A stretch of 64,000 bases of DNA from Phaeodactylum tricornutum CCAP 1055/1 (Eukaryota > Bacillariophyta > Bacillariophyceae > Surirellales > Neidiaceae), in NCBI RefSeq assembly GCF_000150955.2, contig NC_011678.1, positions 329,518 to 393,517 on the forward strand, read 5' to 3'. The notes under the pieces were generated by a model. The model had not been told where the DNA came from. It searched no databases and worked only from the letters and a program-made list of their open reading frames with translations. The translations under genes and the position numbers were made by a program. Of this stretch, positions 52,764-61,640 are shown piece after piece. Every line of letters begins with the position of its first letter. The stretch's first letter is position 1.

Positions 52764-54356
52764 ATGCATCGTCGGCGAAAGCCGATCGCCAATATGGTGC
52801 TCATGTACGCCGTTTGTGCAATACTGAGTTCTTGGTCTCCGTCGGGTGCTTTTCATTCGCCTTTTCGAATCCAGCCCAACCCAAATACCCGCCCGAGACC
52901 TAGGACTTTGAGGTGGCAGAAACCAGTCATAGACCGATCACGACAGCATTTGTTTGTGGTTTTATTTGATTCCGAAACCCAGGTAGATGTAGAAGTATCT
53001 GGATTGACGGGTCAACAACATTCAAAGAACTCGGCCTCCGATAGGGAGGATAGTAGCCACCGGATTGCGGTCAATGGAGACACTGACACAAGAACGAAAG
53101 TCAGCCATTTCCCTACATTCAATGGCGTCACCCATTCAAACGGGCCGGCTTCCGTGACATCCGCATCTCCGCAGCACGAGGAAGATTATCCTCGACCAAC
53201 CGAAAACGGTGGATACACCCACACGAACGCTTCCCGTGCTAAAATATCGGCCGCCAACAAGGGCAAGACACCGTGGAACAAGGGCAAGTCACGTTCGGAC
53301 GAAACACGTGCAAAAATTGCGGCTGGTGTACGGGCTCGGAACCGCCAACGCTTTTTAGAGAAACTGGAAGATTTGGGCGTGACAGAGGAGCAATACGAAG
53401 AGCAAAAGCGAGAAGTTAAGCGTGTTAGAGAAGCAGAACGCCGGGCGCGGCGTACCGAAAATGGTGGGTACCGGCCCACCGAAGCAACGAAGCAAAAAAT
53501 AAGTCAAATTTTGAAAGAAAAATACGCGAGTGGGGAAGTCAAGCCGCGCACAATCGATCCCACAAAGGTCCGGAAAGGATTTACACACTCGGATGAAACC
53601 CGCAGGAAAATATCGGAATCCCTGAAACGACGATGGGCGGATGATGAGGGATATCGCGAAAATATGATGGAAAAGTTCAACACCGCCAATGCAAACAGCC
53701 AAGTTCGTGACAAGATTAGTGCTAGTCTGCGGAAAAAGTGGCAGGATCCCGAGTTTCGTTCCGAAATGCTCGATAAGATTGCCAACCGAAGGCCTACGGC
53801 TGGATCGACGCGCGATGTAACACATCGTGCCAAAATAAGTGCCGCAATGAAAGCCAAGTGGAAGGATGAAGAGTATCGAAAAAAAGCTCTGGATTCGATC
53901 GCTAAACGGAAAGAAGGAATGCTTGCAAAGCGGCCATCACGGTCACCAAAAGAGAAGACTCCTCGAAAGAGGTCAGCTCACAATCCCTCAGCGGGAATAA
54001 TTGTAGTGGACCCATCGAAGCCGAAAGCCAATTCCCATACGAAATCGCTGAGGCCCACAAAAGGCAGTAGAGCATCTACTGCAGCCACGCCAAACAAACT
54101 CAAAGTGCAGAAAAAGGTGGCAAAGAAAAAGACCAATGTTGTGCCGAAAAGAAACAACTTACCCGATGCGACTCCAGCAGCCAAGACGAAGAAAATGAAG
54201 GCCGATGGCAATGTAGATTTGCTACGAGAAGAGAGACGTGATTTGTATGATTTGCTATACGGTGACGATGAAAGTCCCATCGCTGGTGGCAAGAACTTTG
54301 AAATCGGCGACGAAAACCTGGATTCGTACGATCCTTACGGGTTGGAAGACTTTTAA
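52764..54356 (+). CDS. Plastid-targeted NUMOD3-repeat DNA-binding-like protein
   Basis: A 530-residue protein. The start is taken at MHRRRKPIANMVLMYAVCAI because it opens a signal peptide ending in SGA|FHSPF, the plastid A-F motif; 94 codons of upstream open frame are less likely coding. From about residue 155 there are six or so copies of a short motif of the NUMOD3 type, e.g. SRAKISAANKGKTPWNKGKS, RRKISESLKRRWADDEGY, RDKISASLRKKWQDPEF and RAKISAAMKAKWKDEEY. NUMOD3 motifs are found beside homing endonucleases, where they grip DNA. No nuclease domain is present. The C-terminal third is Lys/Pro-rich, and the end is acidic (GDENLDSYDPYGLEDF). A plastid nucleoid or RNA-binding role is inferred. 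Confidence 0.85.
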   Translation: MHRRRKPIANMVLMYAVCAILSSWSPSGAFHSPFRIQPNPNTRPRPRTLRWQKPVIDRSRQHLFVVLFDSETQVDVEVSGLTGQQHSKNSASDREDSSHRIAVNGDTDTRTKVSHFPTFNGVTHSNGPASVTSASPQHEEDYPRPTENGGYTHTNASRAKISAANKGKTPWNKGKSRSDETRAKIAAGVRARNRQRFLEKLEDLGVTEEQYEEQKREVKRVREAERRARRTENGGYRPTEATKQKISQILKEKYASGEVKPRTIDPTKVRKGFTHSDETRRKISESLKRRWADDEGYRENMMEKFNTANANSQVRDKISASLRKKWQDPEFRSEMLDKIANRRPTAGSTRDVTHRAKISAAMKAKWKDEEYRKKALDSIAKRKEGMLAKRPSRSPKEKTPRKRSAHNPSAGIIVVDPSKPKANSHTKSLRPTKGSRASTAATPNKLKVQKKVAKKKTNVVPKRNNLPDATPAAKTKKMKADGNVDLLREERRDLYDLLYGDDESPIAGGKNFEIGDENLDSYDPYGLEDF

Positions 54357-54512
54357 GGGTCTACTCCGCTTTATCTCCCACCCTTTGCGTCCTTTGACTC
54401 ATCAAAAGTGCAAAATAGCAACTGCTCTGTTATTACTAGTCACACATTTATCTTCAACAGAGATAGAAAATAGCTCAGCTAGACGGAACTGATAACACGG
54501 GAGCCTCCCGGT

Positions 54513-55829
54513 TCATCTCCAGAATTTTGCTTTAAACAACTCGTAACCATCCATGCGGTGCTGTGCGTACGCAAGGTAGTCAAACTCGATATCGGACAAA
54601 TTGTGTTGTACCAAACTCCATACGGCCCAACCCAAGTGCGAGAGGAGCGTATATTTTCCAACATGCAAGCGCATGGCGGTCAAAAACTCCTCCTGTTGGC
54701 CAGCCAGCAAAGATGAACATTCCAAATCTTTCAGGTACGCCCGGAAAAATTCGTTCTGGACGTCCTCGGATGGATATTCACGTTCGTAGTCCGCCCGCAT
54801 GTTGTTCATGTCGCAAAATTCGCAAAAAGTATTGGCAATGTCCGCGGCCCGTGGATTAAGACCTGCGTATTCAAAATCAATCAGCCGCAAGGGGCCAGCC
54901 TTTGACGAAGCACTCTCGTTTCCGTCGTCGTTGCTGTCGGGTCGCAAGAGATTAAGGCTCTGACAATCCATGTGGGTCAAGACAATCTCGTCCAAAAAGT
55001 CTTGCGCTTGCTGGGCTGGGGTTCCCTGCGTTGGCGCAGCGTCAGCGGTACCGTTGATCGCTTTGGTAGTACATCTAGATTGCGTTGGCCGCAGTACGGA
55101 TTGCAGCCAGGTCCATTCGAATTGCAGTCGCTCCAACATAAGAGTCGAATCGGTGGTAATGCGACGTTGCTCAGGCTGTTGCTGCGACGCCATGCGGAAC
55201 CATTCTTCCAATCGCGTCCAAAGGTGTCCATCGTCGGTGGGTGTCAAAACTTGCGGCGGCACGTGTTTACGGTGTAACCGAGCCAGTAGGGCGGCAATTT
55301 CCGCCGCGTACGTGTTCATTTCACGACAGGACAAAGGTCGATGGTTGTCGTAGAATTCTTCCACTCTTCCGTTGGCGAAGCGTCCGTAAAAGAGTGGAGC
55401 GTCGCCTTGCTGACTGAGCATAACGAGGATGCGGTTTTCCGTCTCGCGATTCACAATTTCCACTTCGCTGCGGGGATGAATCCGAAAGAGGACCGAGGAG
55501 GAGGAGTCTGGGCGTTTCCAAACGAACAATTGATTGGAAAGACCACCGAGGAGTGGTTGTATGGTCATAGTGTGGTCGTCGCGTCGTTCCACTCCGTGTG
55601 TGGCAGACGACTGTTCGTGATAGTTGTGACTGGTTTCGAAAAACGAGGGACATATTTCTCTCAAGACGCGGACGAGCTGTTGGTCACGAGTGGCAGTGTT
55701 CGTTGCGTCGACTTCGAGTGGCAGTATTTTGGTCGCGTTTTCTCCGTAAACGGTAGACAAGTGCCGACCAACGGAACCTTTGGAACCGGAGGATCGTAAC
55801 AACGTAGTCGATGCGGACGCAGCCTTCAT
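54513..55829 (-). CDS. Choline/ethanolamine kinase
   Basis: A 438-residue protein starting at MKAASASTTLLRSSG (the longer frame begins with GTG). It phosphorylates choline or ethanolamine with ATP, the first step of the CDP-choline/ethanolamine pathway to phospholipids. Kinase-fold motifs: GGLSNQLFVW (ATP loop), NRETENRIL (conserved Glu), VLTHMDCQSLNLL (Brenner motif HxDxxxxN) and LIDFEYAGLNPRAADIANTF (choline-kinase signature with the metal-binding Asp). A loop of about 60 residues before the Brenner motif, rich in Gln/Thr, is longer than usual. The choice between choline and ethanolamine cannot be made here. Confidence 0.94.
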   Translation of the reverse strand: MKAASASTTLLRSSGSKGSVGRHLSTVYGENATKILPLEVDATNTATRDQQLVRVLREICPSFFETSHNYHEQSSATHGVERRDDHTMTIQPLLGGLSNQLFVWKRPDSSSSVLFRIHPRSEVEIVNRETENRILVMLSQQGDAPLFYGRFANGRVEEFYDNHRPLSCREMNTYAAEIAALLARLHRKHVPPQVLTPTDDGHLWTRLEEWFRMASQQQPEQRRITTDSTLMLERLQFEWTWLQSVLRPTQSRCTTKAINGTADAAPTQGTPAQQAQDFLDEIVLTHMDCQSLNLLRPDSNDDGNESASSKAGPLRLIDFEYAGLNPRAADIANTFCEFCDMNNMRADYEREYPSEDVQNEFFRAYLKDLECSSLLAGQQEEFLTAMRLHVGKYTLLSHLGWAVWSLVQHNLSDIEFDYLAYAQHRMDGYELFKAKFWR

Positions 55830-56825
55830 GGTGAGAGAGCACCAGTGGAACAAAAGAGCAGTTGGATCGCAGGGTAGGATGGATCGATCGAATTTCCTTT
55901 CTCTTTGTACGGCCACTACGGAGTGCGTGAAACGAGTGAGCGAGTATTCGAGAACTGCCCAAACGTCGAGGGGTGACGGGGGAACCGAGTGAAATCGCTA
56001 TCGGTAGAAAACGATTGGAGTTTGTGTGTGTGTGTGTGTAAAAGTGCTGGATGTGGTTACCGCTCGGTAGGGCAAACGACAGGGAGACAGACGGACCCAA
56101 TCCCAAAAGGTGAGCCGCGTAAGAATTCGTAGCGCTTCTACGGTATTGGTACAATTCGGACTCTTACAGTGAATAAAGTACGACATATTTCGGACAGCAG
56201 GTGAGCGAAAATACCTACCGGCATGTAATTTTTCCGAGTGGCTTCAGCATTCGAGATAGTGAAGTTCCCGTGAGGGGACAGGGGACCCTGCTCGGAGGCA
56301 GAGGTACAGACTGTATTTCCATCAGTGGTCTGTCTGGCAGTCCGTCAAACACTTTGTCCGTTCACTGTAAAAGGCTCTCGAGCTCCCTTTGTATCTGTCA
56401 TTCCCAGTCCTTCCCATCGAAACTTGAACGGTCAACAACGTGTGTATAATATCAATGTACGTCAGTCGACCCGTGCCCGCATGCGATCCAAAGATTCTTG
56501 TTCAATTGCATCCGACTCCCAACCTCATCGGTCCAACGGGGTAGGAGGACCAACGATGTAGGTATGCGTTGGCTCAAGAGAACGGAAAAGACCCAAACCA
56601 AAACTCTAGCTAACAAAGTCTCTACACCGTCCGGTAGACAGCTACTTGCCTACCTCTCACAGGGTCCTCGCATTGTCGTTCGTGTAGGTCACGTCCGCAT
56701 CATCCGTACCGAAAAAGTCGTTCTCGTGCGAATCCCCGTCACTATCAACACCATCCCGCAATCGTCGTAAGGCTCCCTCGCTCGCTCGCTCTCACTCTCT
56801 GACTGAAGACCAGCAACGAGTCACC
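55830..56825. other. Intergenic region with TG microsatellite
   Basis: About 1 kb with a (TG)n tract at 56023-56039 and a CTCG repeat near 56770-56790. ORFs in it have no features. It includes the promoter of the Ala/Lys-rich plastid gene. Confidence 0.5.
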
Positions 56826-58502
56826 ATGAAGTTTTCCAAGTTTGTCGTTTTGGCGGTTGCCGCTCCCGTTGCTGCCGCTTTCGTGACGCCTCAAGGAACC
56901 TCGCCTCAATTTCCTCTCGCCTTTGGCATTCACCGATCCGCTCCGTTGTCGATGGCCGGTTTGGACGATACCAGCTTCGACTCGCTGCAATCCAAACTCT
57001 TGGGGAAACCTGTGATTCGGGAGATTGAAAAAGCCGTCGAAGTCAAGGTTCCCAAACCACCGGCTCCCAAGCCCGAACTCAAAAAACCCGCACCCAAACC
57101 GGAAAACAAAAAGCCCGCCGTCAAGCCGGAGTCTACCAAACCGGTTCTGCCGACTCCCGTCCTGCCCTTGCCCAAACCCCCGGCCCTTCCCAAAGTAGCC
57201 ACCGCCGGTGGTACTCGTTCGGCGGCACCCGATTCCGGCATCGTTGCCAAGGGTGTGGCCCTCGGTGCCGCTCCTCTCCTCTTGCCCTTGTTGGCCTTGG
57301 GAGCGGGAAGGGATGTGTTGACCAAAACCGCTGCCCGGCGGGATACGATTCAGAAGGAAATTGCGGCTCGGGAAGAAGCCGAACGCAAGCGCAAGTTGCA
57401 AGCCCAAGCCGATGGTGGTGGCATCGCGGCCGCAACGGTACGTATCGCAATCGGTAGCCACACCACGAAATGGGCTCGGTTCCCGCCGCGGCCTGCCGAA
57501 GGCAATTCCTTGGTACACACGTCCCGTATGCCTTATCTAACCGACTAGTCTCTTTTGTGCCGTCAGACATTCTTTGGTGCCGCCGCAGTAGCCGTGGGCC
57601 TGATCGTGGCCAATCCTTTGGGTGATTTCGTGCCATCGGCGCCGAGTAGTGGCACCCCGGCCGCCAAGGTCCAACCGGCTCAGGCCGTCAAGTCGGCTAG
57701 CGCAACCAAGGCCGACGAGGCCAAAGCCGCCCGTCTTGCTGCTGATAAGGAACGCTATGCTGCCAAACGCGCCGCCATTGAAGCCAAACAGGCCGTGCCT
57801 AAAATCGCTCCACCCCGGGCCATGAAGGCTACTACTGGTGGTGACGCTGCGGCCTCGCGCTCCTCTTACGACGAGTTGACGGCCAAGGCGGCCTCGGCCA
57901 AGTTGGAAGCCAAAAAGGCTGAAGAGCAGGTGCGTCAAGACAAGGCCGACAAGGCGGCCGCTATCAAGGACGAAAGGAAGGCGGCGGAAGAAGCTAAAAA
58001 GGCGGCCGACAAGGAGGCGGCTGATCTACGATTGGCTGCCAAGGCTGAGGCCAAGGCGAAGGAAGCCAAGGAAGCGGCACAAAAGACGGAAACATCAGCG
58101 GCCAAGAAGAACGATGGTGAAGGTGCCAAGAAGGCTGCGGAGGAAGCCAAGAAGGCAGAAGATGCCGCCAAGGCTGCCGAGAAAAAGGCCAAGGATGACG
58201 CCAAGCTGGAGGCACTGGCAGCGGAGAAGAAGATGGAAGCCGAAGCCGCCTCCAAGAAGGCAGCCGAGCAAGTCAAGGCGGACGAAGCCAAGGCAAAGGC
58301 TGCTGCCGAAGCCGCCCGCACGGCCGAAACGGAGAAAATTGCTGCCACTCCGGCCGCTACTACTGCAACTCAGGTCAAGGCAACGGTTGAAGACGCTAAC
58401 GGTTTAGGTGCCGCCCCTACAACTGCTTCAGGAGGCCGAGTGCTACCGAAGGAAGAGGTCAGTGATGATGTCAAGGCCTTCCTCAAGACTTTGCAGAAGT
58501 AG
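56826..58502 (+). CDS. Plastid-targeted Pro-rich, Ala/Lys-rich coiled-coil protein
   Basis: Exons 56826-57437 and 57567-58502, with a 129-bp intron (ACG|GTACGT ... GTCAG), give 515 residues. The start has a signal peptide and A-F motif (VAAA|FVTPQGT) for the plastid. Then come a Pro/Lys-rich segment (KPPAPKPELKKPAPKPENKK), one or two hydrophobic helices (VALGAAPLLLPLLALGAG and, after the junction, FFGAAAVAVGLIVANPLG), and about 250 residues of Ala/Lys/Glu heptads that resemble TolA-like or apolipoprotein-like coiled coils. It may be a membrane-anchored structural protein of the plastid. Composition alone limits homology claims. A downstream short minisatellite-like bias in AAG/GCC codons is visible. 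Confidence 0.8.
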
Positions 58503-58741
58503 TCATTCCTTTCGCACGTGAACGATTTTATGGGAAGGTTTTAGATACAGCAAAAATAAACGATCGCTATTTTGAAGTATTTTTGGAGTGTTTTTTGCCA
58601 CTCTCAGTTTCTTGTAAGAGCTTTTACATCATATTACATGTTTCTAGATAGCACTCTGCTTCTTTCCTTGAATTTGGAAAAAGACAGATTCAATTTGTGA
58701 AAGGGCTGGCGCCTGTGGGAGGAGGGGACAAAAGGGACTCT

Positions 58742-59618
58742 TTACACCACTTCTGCAGATTTGATGGGAAGGCGCACCGGTATCGGCATATCAACAGCAG
58801 TAACACTTGCAATCAGCTCTTCGACTTGGACCCTGGACTTTCTCCGTCGCTGACCCCAGTACAGCAAAAGCCCAAACACGATGCTCATCACCACGAGTAC
58901 GCTGAACCCGGACAGCGACAAGGTGGAAAATTCGGGATGGTTTATGATAGATTGTCGTGTTCCTTTGCCGAACAATCGTGGTTTGAGCTGATTTTCCACT
59001 TGGGTACTCGCAATGTGGCCCAGTCCAAGCCTCTGGACAATCACATCCAGGATGTTCCCTAACATGCTCGTCCATACTATCCAGACACACCCCATCGTTT
59101 ACACAAAAGGAGCGGTGAACACCGTTATCACAAACGGAACTCGCCGGGTGCTCACAAAAGTTACCGGCATAGTGCGTCAAGGAAGCCGTGTCTATTGTCT
59201 CACAGTTGCAGCTGTACACCGTTTCCGCTTGCTCGTTTAAATCGTCCATCGTTTCCAAACACCGCGCTCCGTGAAAGCACGTGTGCTCACGATCTCCACA
59301 GGTGACGAATTCAACTTCGCATCGCACTCCTGTATATCTATCGGGACATTGGCAGTGATGGTTCTGTACATGTTCCACGGCGAAAGGCCAAAGGCTGACA
59401 CCGCTCTCGGCAACGCCACGAAATCCCGCCAAGAAATCGTACGAGGTTGTCCCCTCTTCGCACACTCCCTGGTTTTCACAATGGAGCAATCCCAGACATA
59501 ATGAATCAGCCAAAGTCGCACTAGCAGCCGTAGCCTTTGGCAATAATAATGCCAGATTGTAACAAACAAACAGAAGGAATATCCAGTTCGGCAGAGAGTG
59601 CGTGTTGCACCGAATCAT
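58742..59618 (-). CDS. EGF-like type I membrane protein (spliced)
   Basis: Exons complement 59618-59008 and 58901-58742, with a 106-bp intron (GA|GTACCC ... GTTCAG), give 256 residues in frame. There is a signal peptide (MIRCNTHSLPNWIFLLFVCY). The ectodomain has Cys-rich EGF-like modules: CLGLLHCENQGVCEEGTTSY, CQCPDRYTGVRCEVEFVTC, and CVNDGVCLDSMDEHVREHPG, CDCPEAWTGPHC. A membrane helix (VLVVMSIVFGLLLYW) and a basic stop-transfer (GQRRRKSR) follow in exon 2, ending in a short cytoplasmic tail. EGF modules in surface proteins usually mediate adhesion or ligand binding. The donor site is not optimal, so the splice is likely rather than certain. Confidence 0.75.
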
Positions 59619-60579
59619 TGTTCGCGTTGTCTTGTATGTTTGGACCCGTTTTCGAAACGTCGCACTCCGGAATCCGCAATTCCCTACAATGGATGAGAAA
59701 GCCTAGCAATCTGACCGCGCAGGATCGGTTTGCCACTACCTTATGGACACAAAATCAGTAACAGACGGGAATGCATAGCATACCCTGGTGCTTTGATGAC
59801 TAACGTGCGCTGTGTCATGAATTTCTCCTGGCCATTCGACGGGTGCTGGTTTGAGAGGCGCCGTCTTCGCATTCGAGACAGAGGGCATTTACGGACAACG
59901 GGTAAAAGACTATTTTTTACCCTTGACGCCAAATTCTTGGTTGACCCGTGATGACATCATCACGTCTGCATCACCGTCCTATTTTGTGACGTCAGTTTCC
60001 AACTGTGGATGGGCAAGACTCGTACCTACGCAATAGGAACTCTGCTGTCCCTTACCAAAACTCAAACCAGTAAAAATGATAGGGTGTGTCAACCAATGCT
60101 AATTTCAATTTGCTGTCACATTGGAGTCAAGCCAAACTACATACCGTATGCATGCACACTTGATCGTGAATACCATCTAATGTCGAGAAATACTGTGTCG
60201 AGAGTGGAAACTAATTGTAAACTATGACCGTCGCCTCGAGGGAATACTCCGATGAACGCCCACTGATGCGAGGGTTTCGCCAAGTGCGATATCGATATAT
60301 ACAGCTTTCTCGTAGAAAACACATTCCGCCTTTCCCAGTTGTATCGCATAGGAAGGACACCGTCCATCCAGACAGTGAAAGGAAACGGGCAAGAATCATT
60401 CGAAAAAACCCACGCTGGCGTGGGAAGAGAAGCTCTGGATTGCGAAGACGCCAGCTACGAGAAGTAGCATCAAAACCATTTTTTCTGAAGTGCATTCTGA
60501 TTTTAGCTTTGTTGCGGCAGAAGAGACCGTTAGAGTATATTATCCCACAGTCCCCGGTATCTTTTTAAACATTGGAAAT
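59619..60579. other. Divergent intergenic region with CRE
   Basis: About 0.95 kb with no convincing gene. A perfect CRE palindrome lies at 59987-59994, with a near-CRE TGATGACATCATCA at 59949-59962. Confidence 0.45.
59987..59994. promoter_or_regulatory. CRE palindrome TGACGTCA
   Basis: A perfect CRE about 590 bp upstream of the alpha/beta hydrolase start, with a second related palindrome (TGATGACATCATCA) nearby. Regulatory role is inferred. Confidence 0.35.
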
Positions 60580-61569
60580 ATGTCCTCTAAGCAGGAGCAA
60601 TCTAACCGTCGTTTGCAAATTCCGCCGACCTTTACGTCTCCACCTTCTGGACTTGCCTTGCTTCATACGCCGCAAGCCTTTCGCAGCGATGCTGCGATTG
60701 ATGAGATGAGAAGTGCCGCCTTAGCTGGCATGTGCTCGTCAGGTGATGGGAGTGATGGCAGTTGCCTCTCACCTTACCGTAATTTTTGTCATATTCCGTT
60801 TGTGCCCGACGCTAATCGCTTCGGAAAAAGCCCGATAGGCGTCGTGTTCTATGGCGGAGGTCTCGTGGATCCTCGTGCGTATTCCCCTTTGGCTGCCACC
60901 CTTACGGAGCGCTACGGTCTTCCTGTAGTCATTCCAGTGTTTGGAAACGACATGGCGTTCAACGCCTCCTCCTGTCTTTCCGGACGACTCTCAATGGCGC
61001 AGGCCGACTTTGACGGTGTAGAAAAGTGGGTCCTGGTTGGTCATAGCTTCGGCGGTGTAGCGGCCTCGGTAGATCTGTGGCTCTCTTTACAAGGCAAGGG
61101 TGATGTTGATATTGACAGTATCGCTGGACTGGTTATGCTGGCAGCCGATGTTCAACCCACAACAGGGTGCGGCCCGATCGACTTTTCCCGTACTACAATT
61201 CCGATGGCGTCCGTGTTGGCTTCCGAGGATCGTGTGCTCAACTTCACACGTTTCAATATCAATCGCGGCAATTTTCCAGCGAACGACACCTTTTACCTCA
61301 ACATTCTGGGCGGCAACCACGGTGGATTCGGGGATTACGACGATACAGAGTTTGCGGCTCTTTTTAATCAGAACGACGGCATTGCCACGATTCCCAAAGC
61401 CGTACAATGGGACATTTCAACCGCCGCGATTTATCACGTTGCTTCCCGTGCAGGTTTAATATTGCCGACGGCCTCCATGCCAAAAGAGACCACGCCTTCT
61501 TATGGCCCAGAAGTTCACATTCAGTTTTTGTGCATTGCTATCTTTCTGATCTTGGCTTTTATGTGTTGA
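60580..61569 (+). CDS. Alpha/beta hydrolase, membrane or GPI anchored
   Basis: A 329-residue protein from the ATG at 60580. An earlier in-frame ATG at 60490 adds 30 residues with a Val/Tyr-rich stretch but no clear signal. Alpha/beta-hydrolase features: GVVFYGGGLVDPRAYSPLAA (oxyanion strand), WVLVGHSFGGVAA (nucleophile Ser in GHSFGG), an Asp in ASEDRVLN, and a likely catalytic His in LGGNHGGFGDYDD. The VFYGGGLVDP and GNHGGFGDY words match the bacterial-type Abhydrolase group whose substrates are unknown. The C-terminal 20 residues are hydrophobic (FLCIAIFLILAFMC), so membrane or GPI anchoring is possible. Confidence 0.85.
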   Translation: MSSKQEQSNRRLQIPPTFTSPPSGLALLHTPQAFRSDAAIDEMRSAALAGMCSSGDGSDGSCLSPYRNFCHIPFVPDANRFGKSPIGVVFYGGGLVDPRAYSPLAATLTERYGLPVVIPVFGNDMAFNASSCLSGRLSMAQADFDGVEKWVLVGHSFGGVAASVDLWLSLQGKGDVDIDSIAGLVMLAADVQPTTGCGPIDFSRTTIPMASVLASEDRVLNFTRFNINRGNFPANDTFYLNILGGNHGGFGDYDDTEFAALFNQNDGIATIPKAVQWDISTAAIYHVASRAGLILPTASMPKETTPSYGPEVHIQFLCIAIFLILAFMC

Positions 61570-61640
61570 TAGGCAAATAGCGTTAAAAGACAAACAAACT
61601 TACTACACAAATAGTTATGAAAGGACTGGCTACAATCAAA

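Noticed and set aside
57935-58348. Minus-strand Ala/Ser-rich ORF
   Set aside because: Antisense frame of the Ala/Lys coiled-coil gene; composition follows from the GCC/AAG codons.
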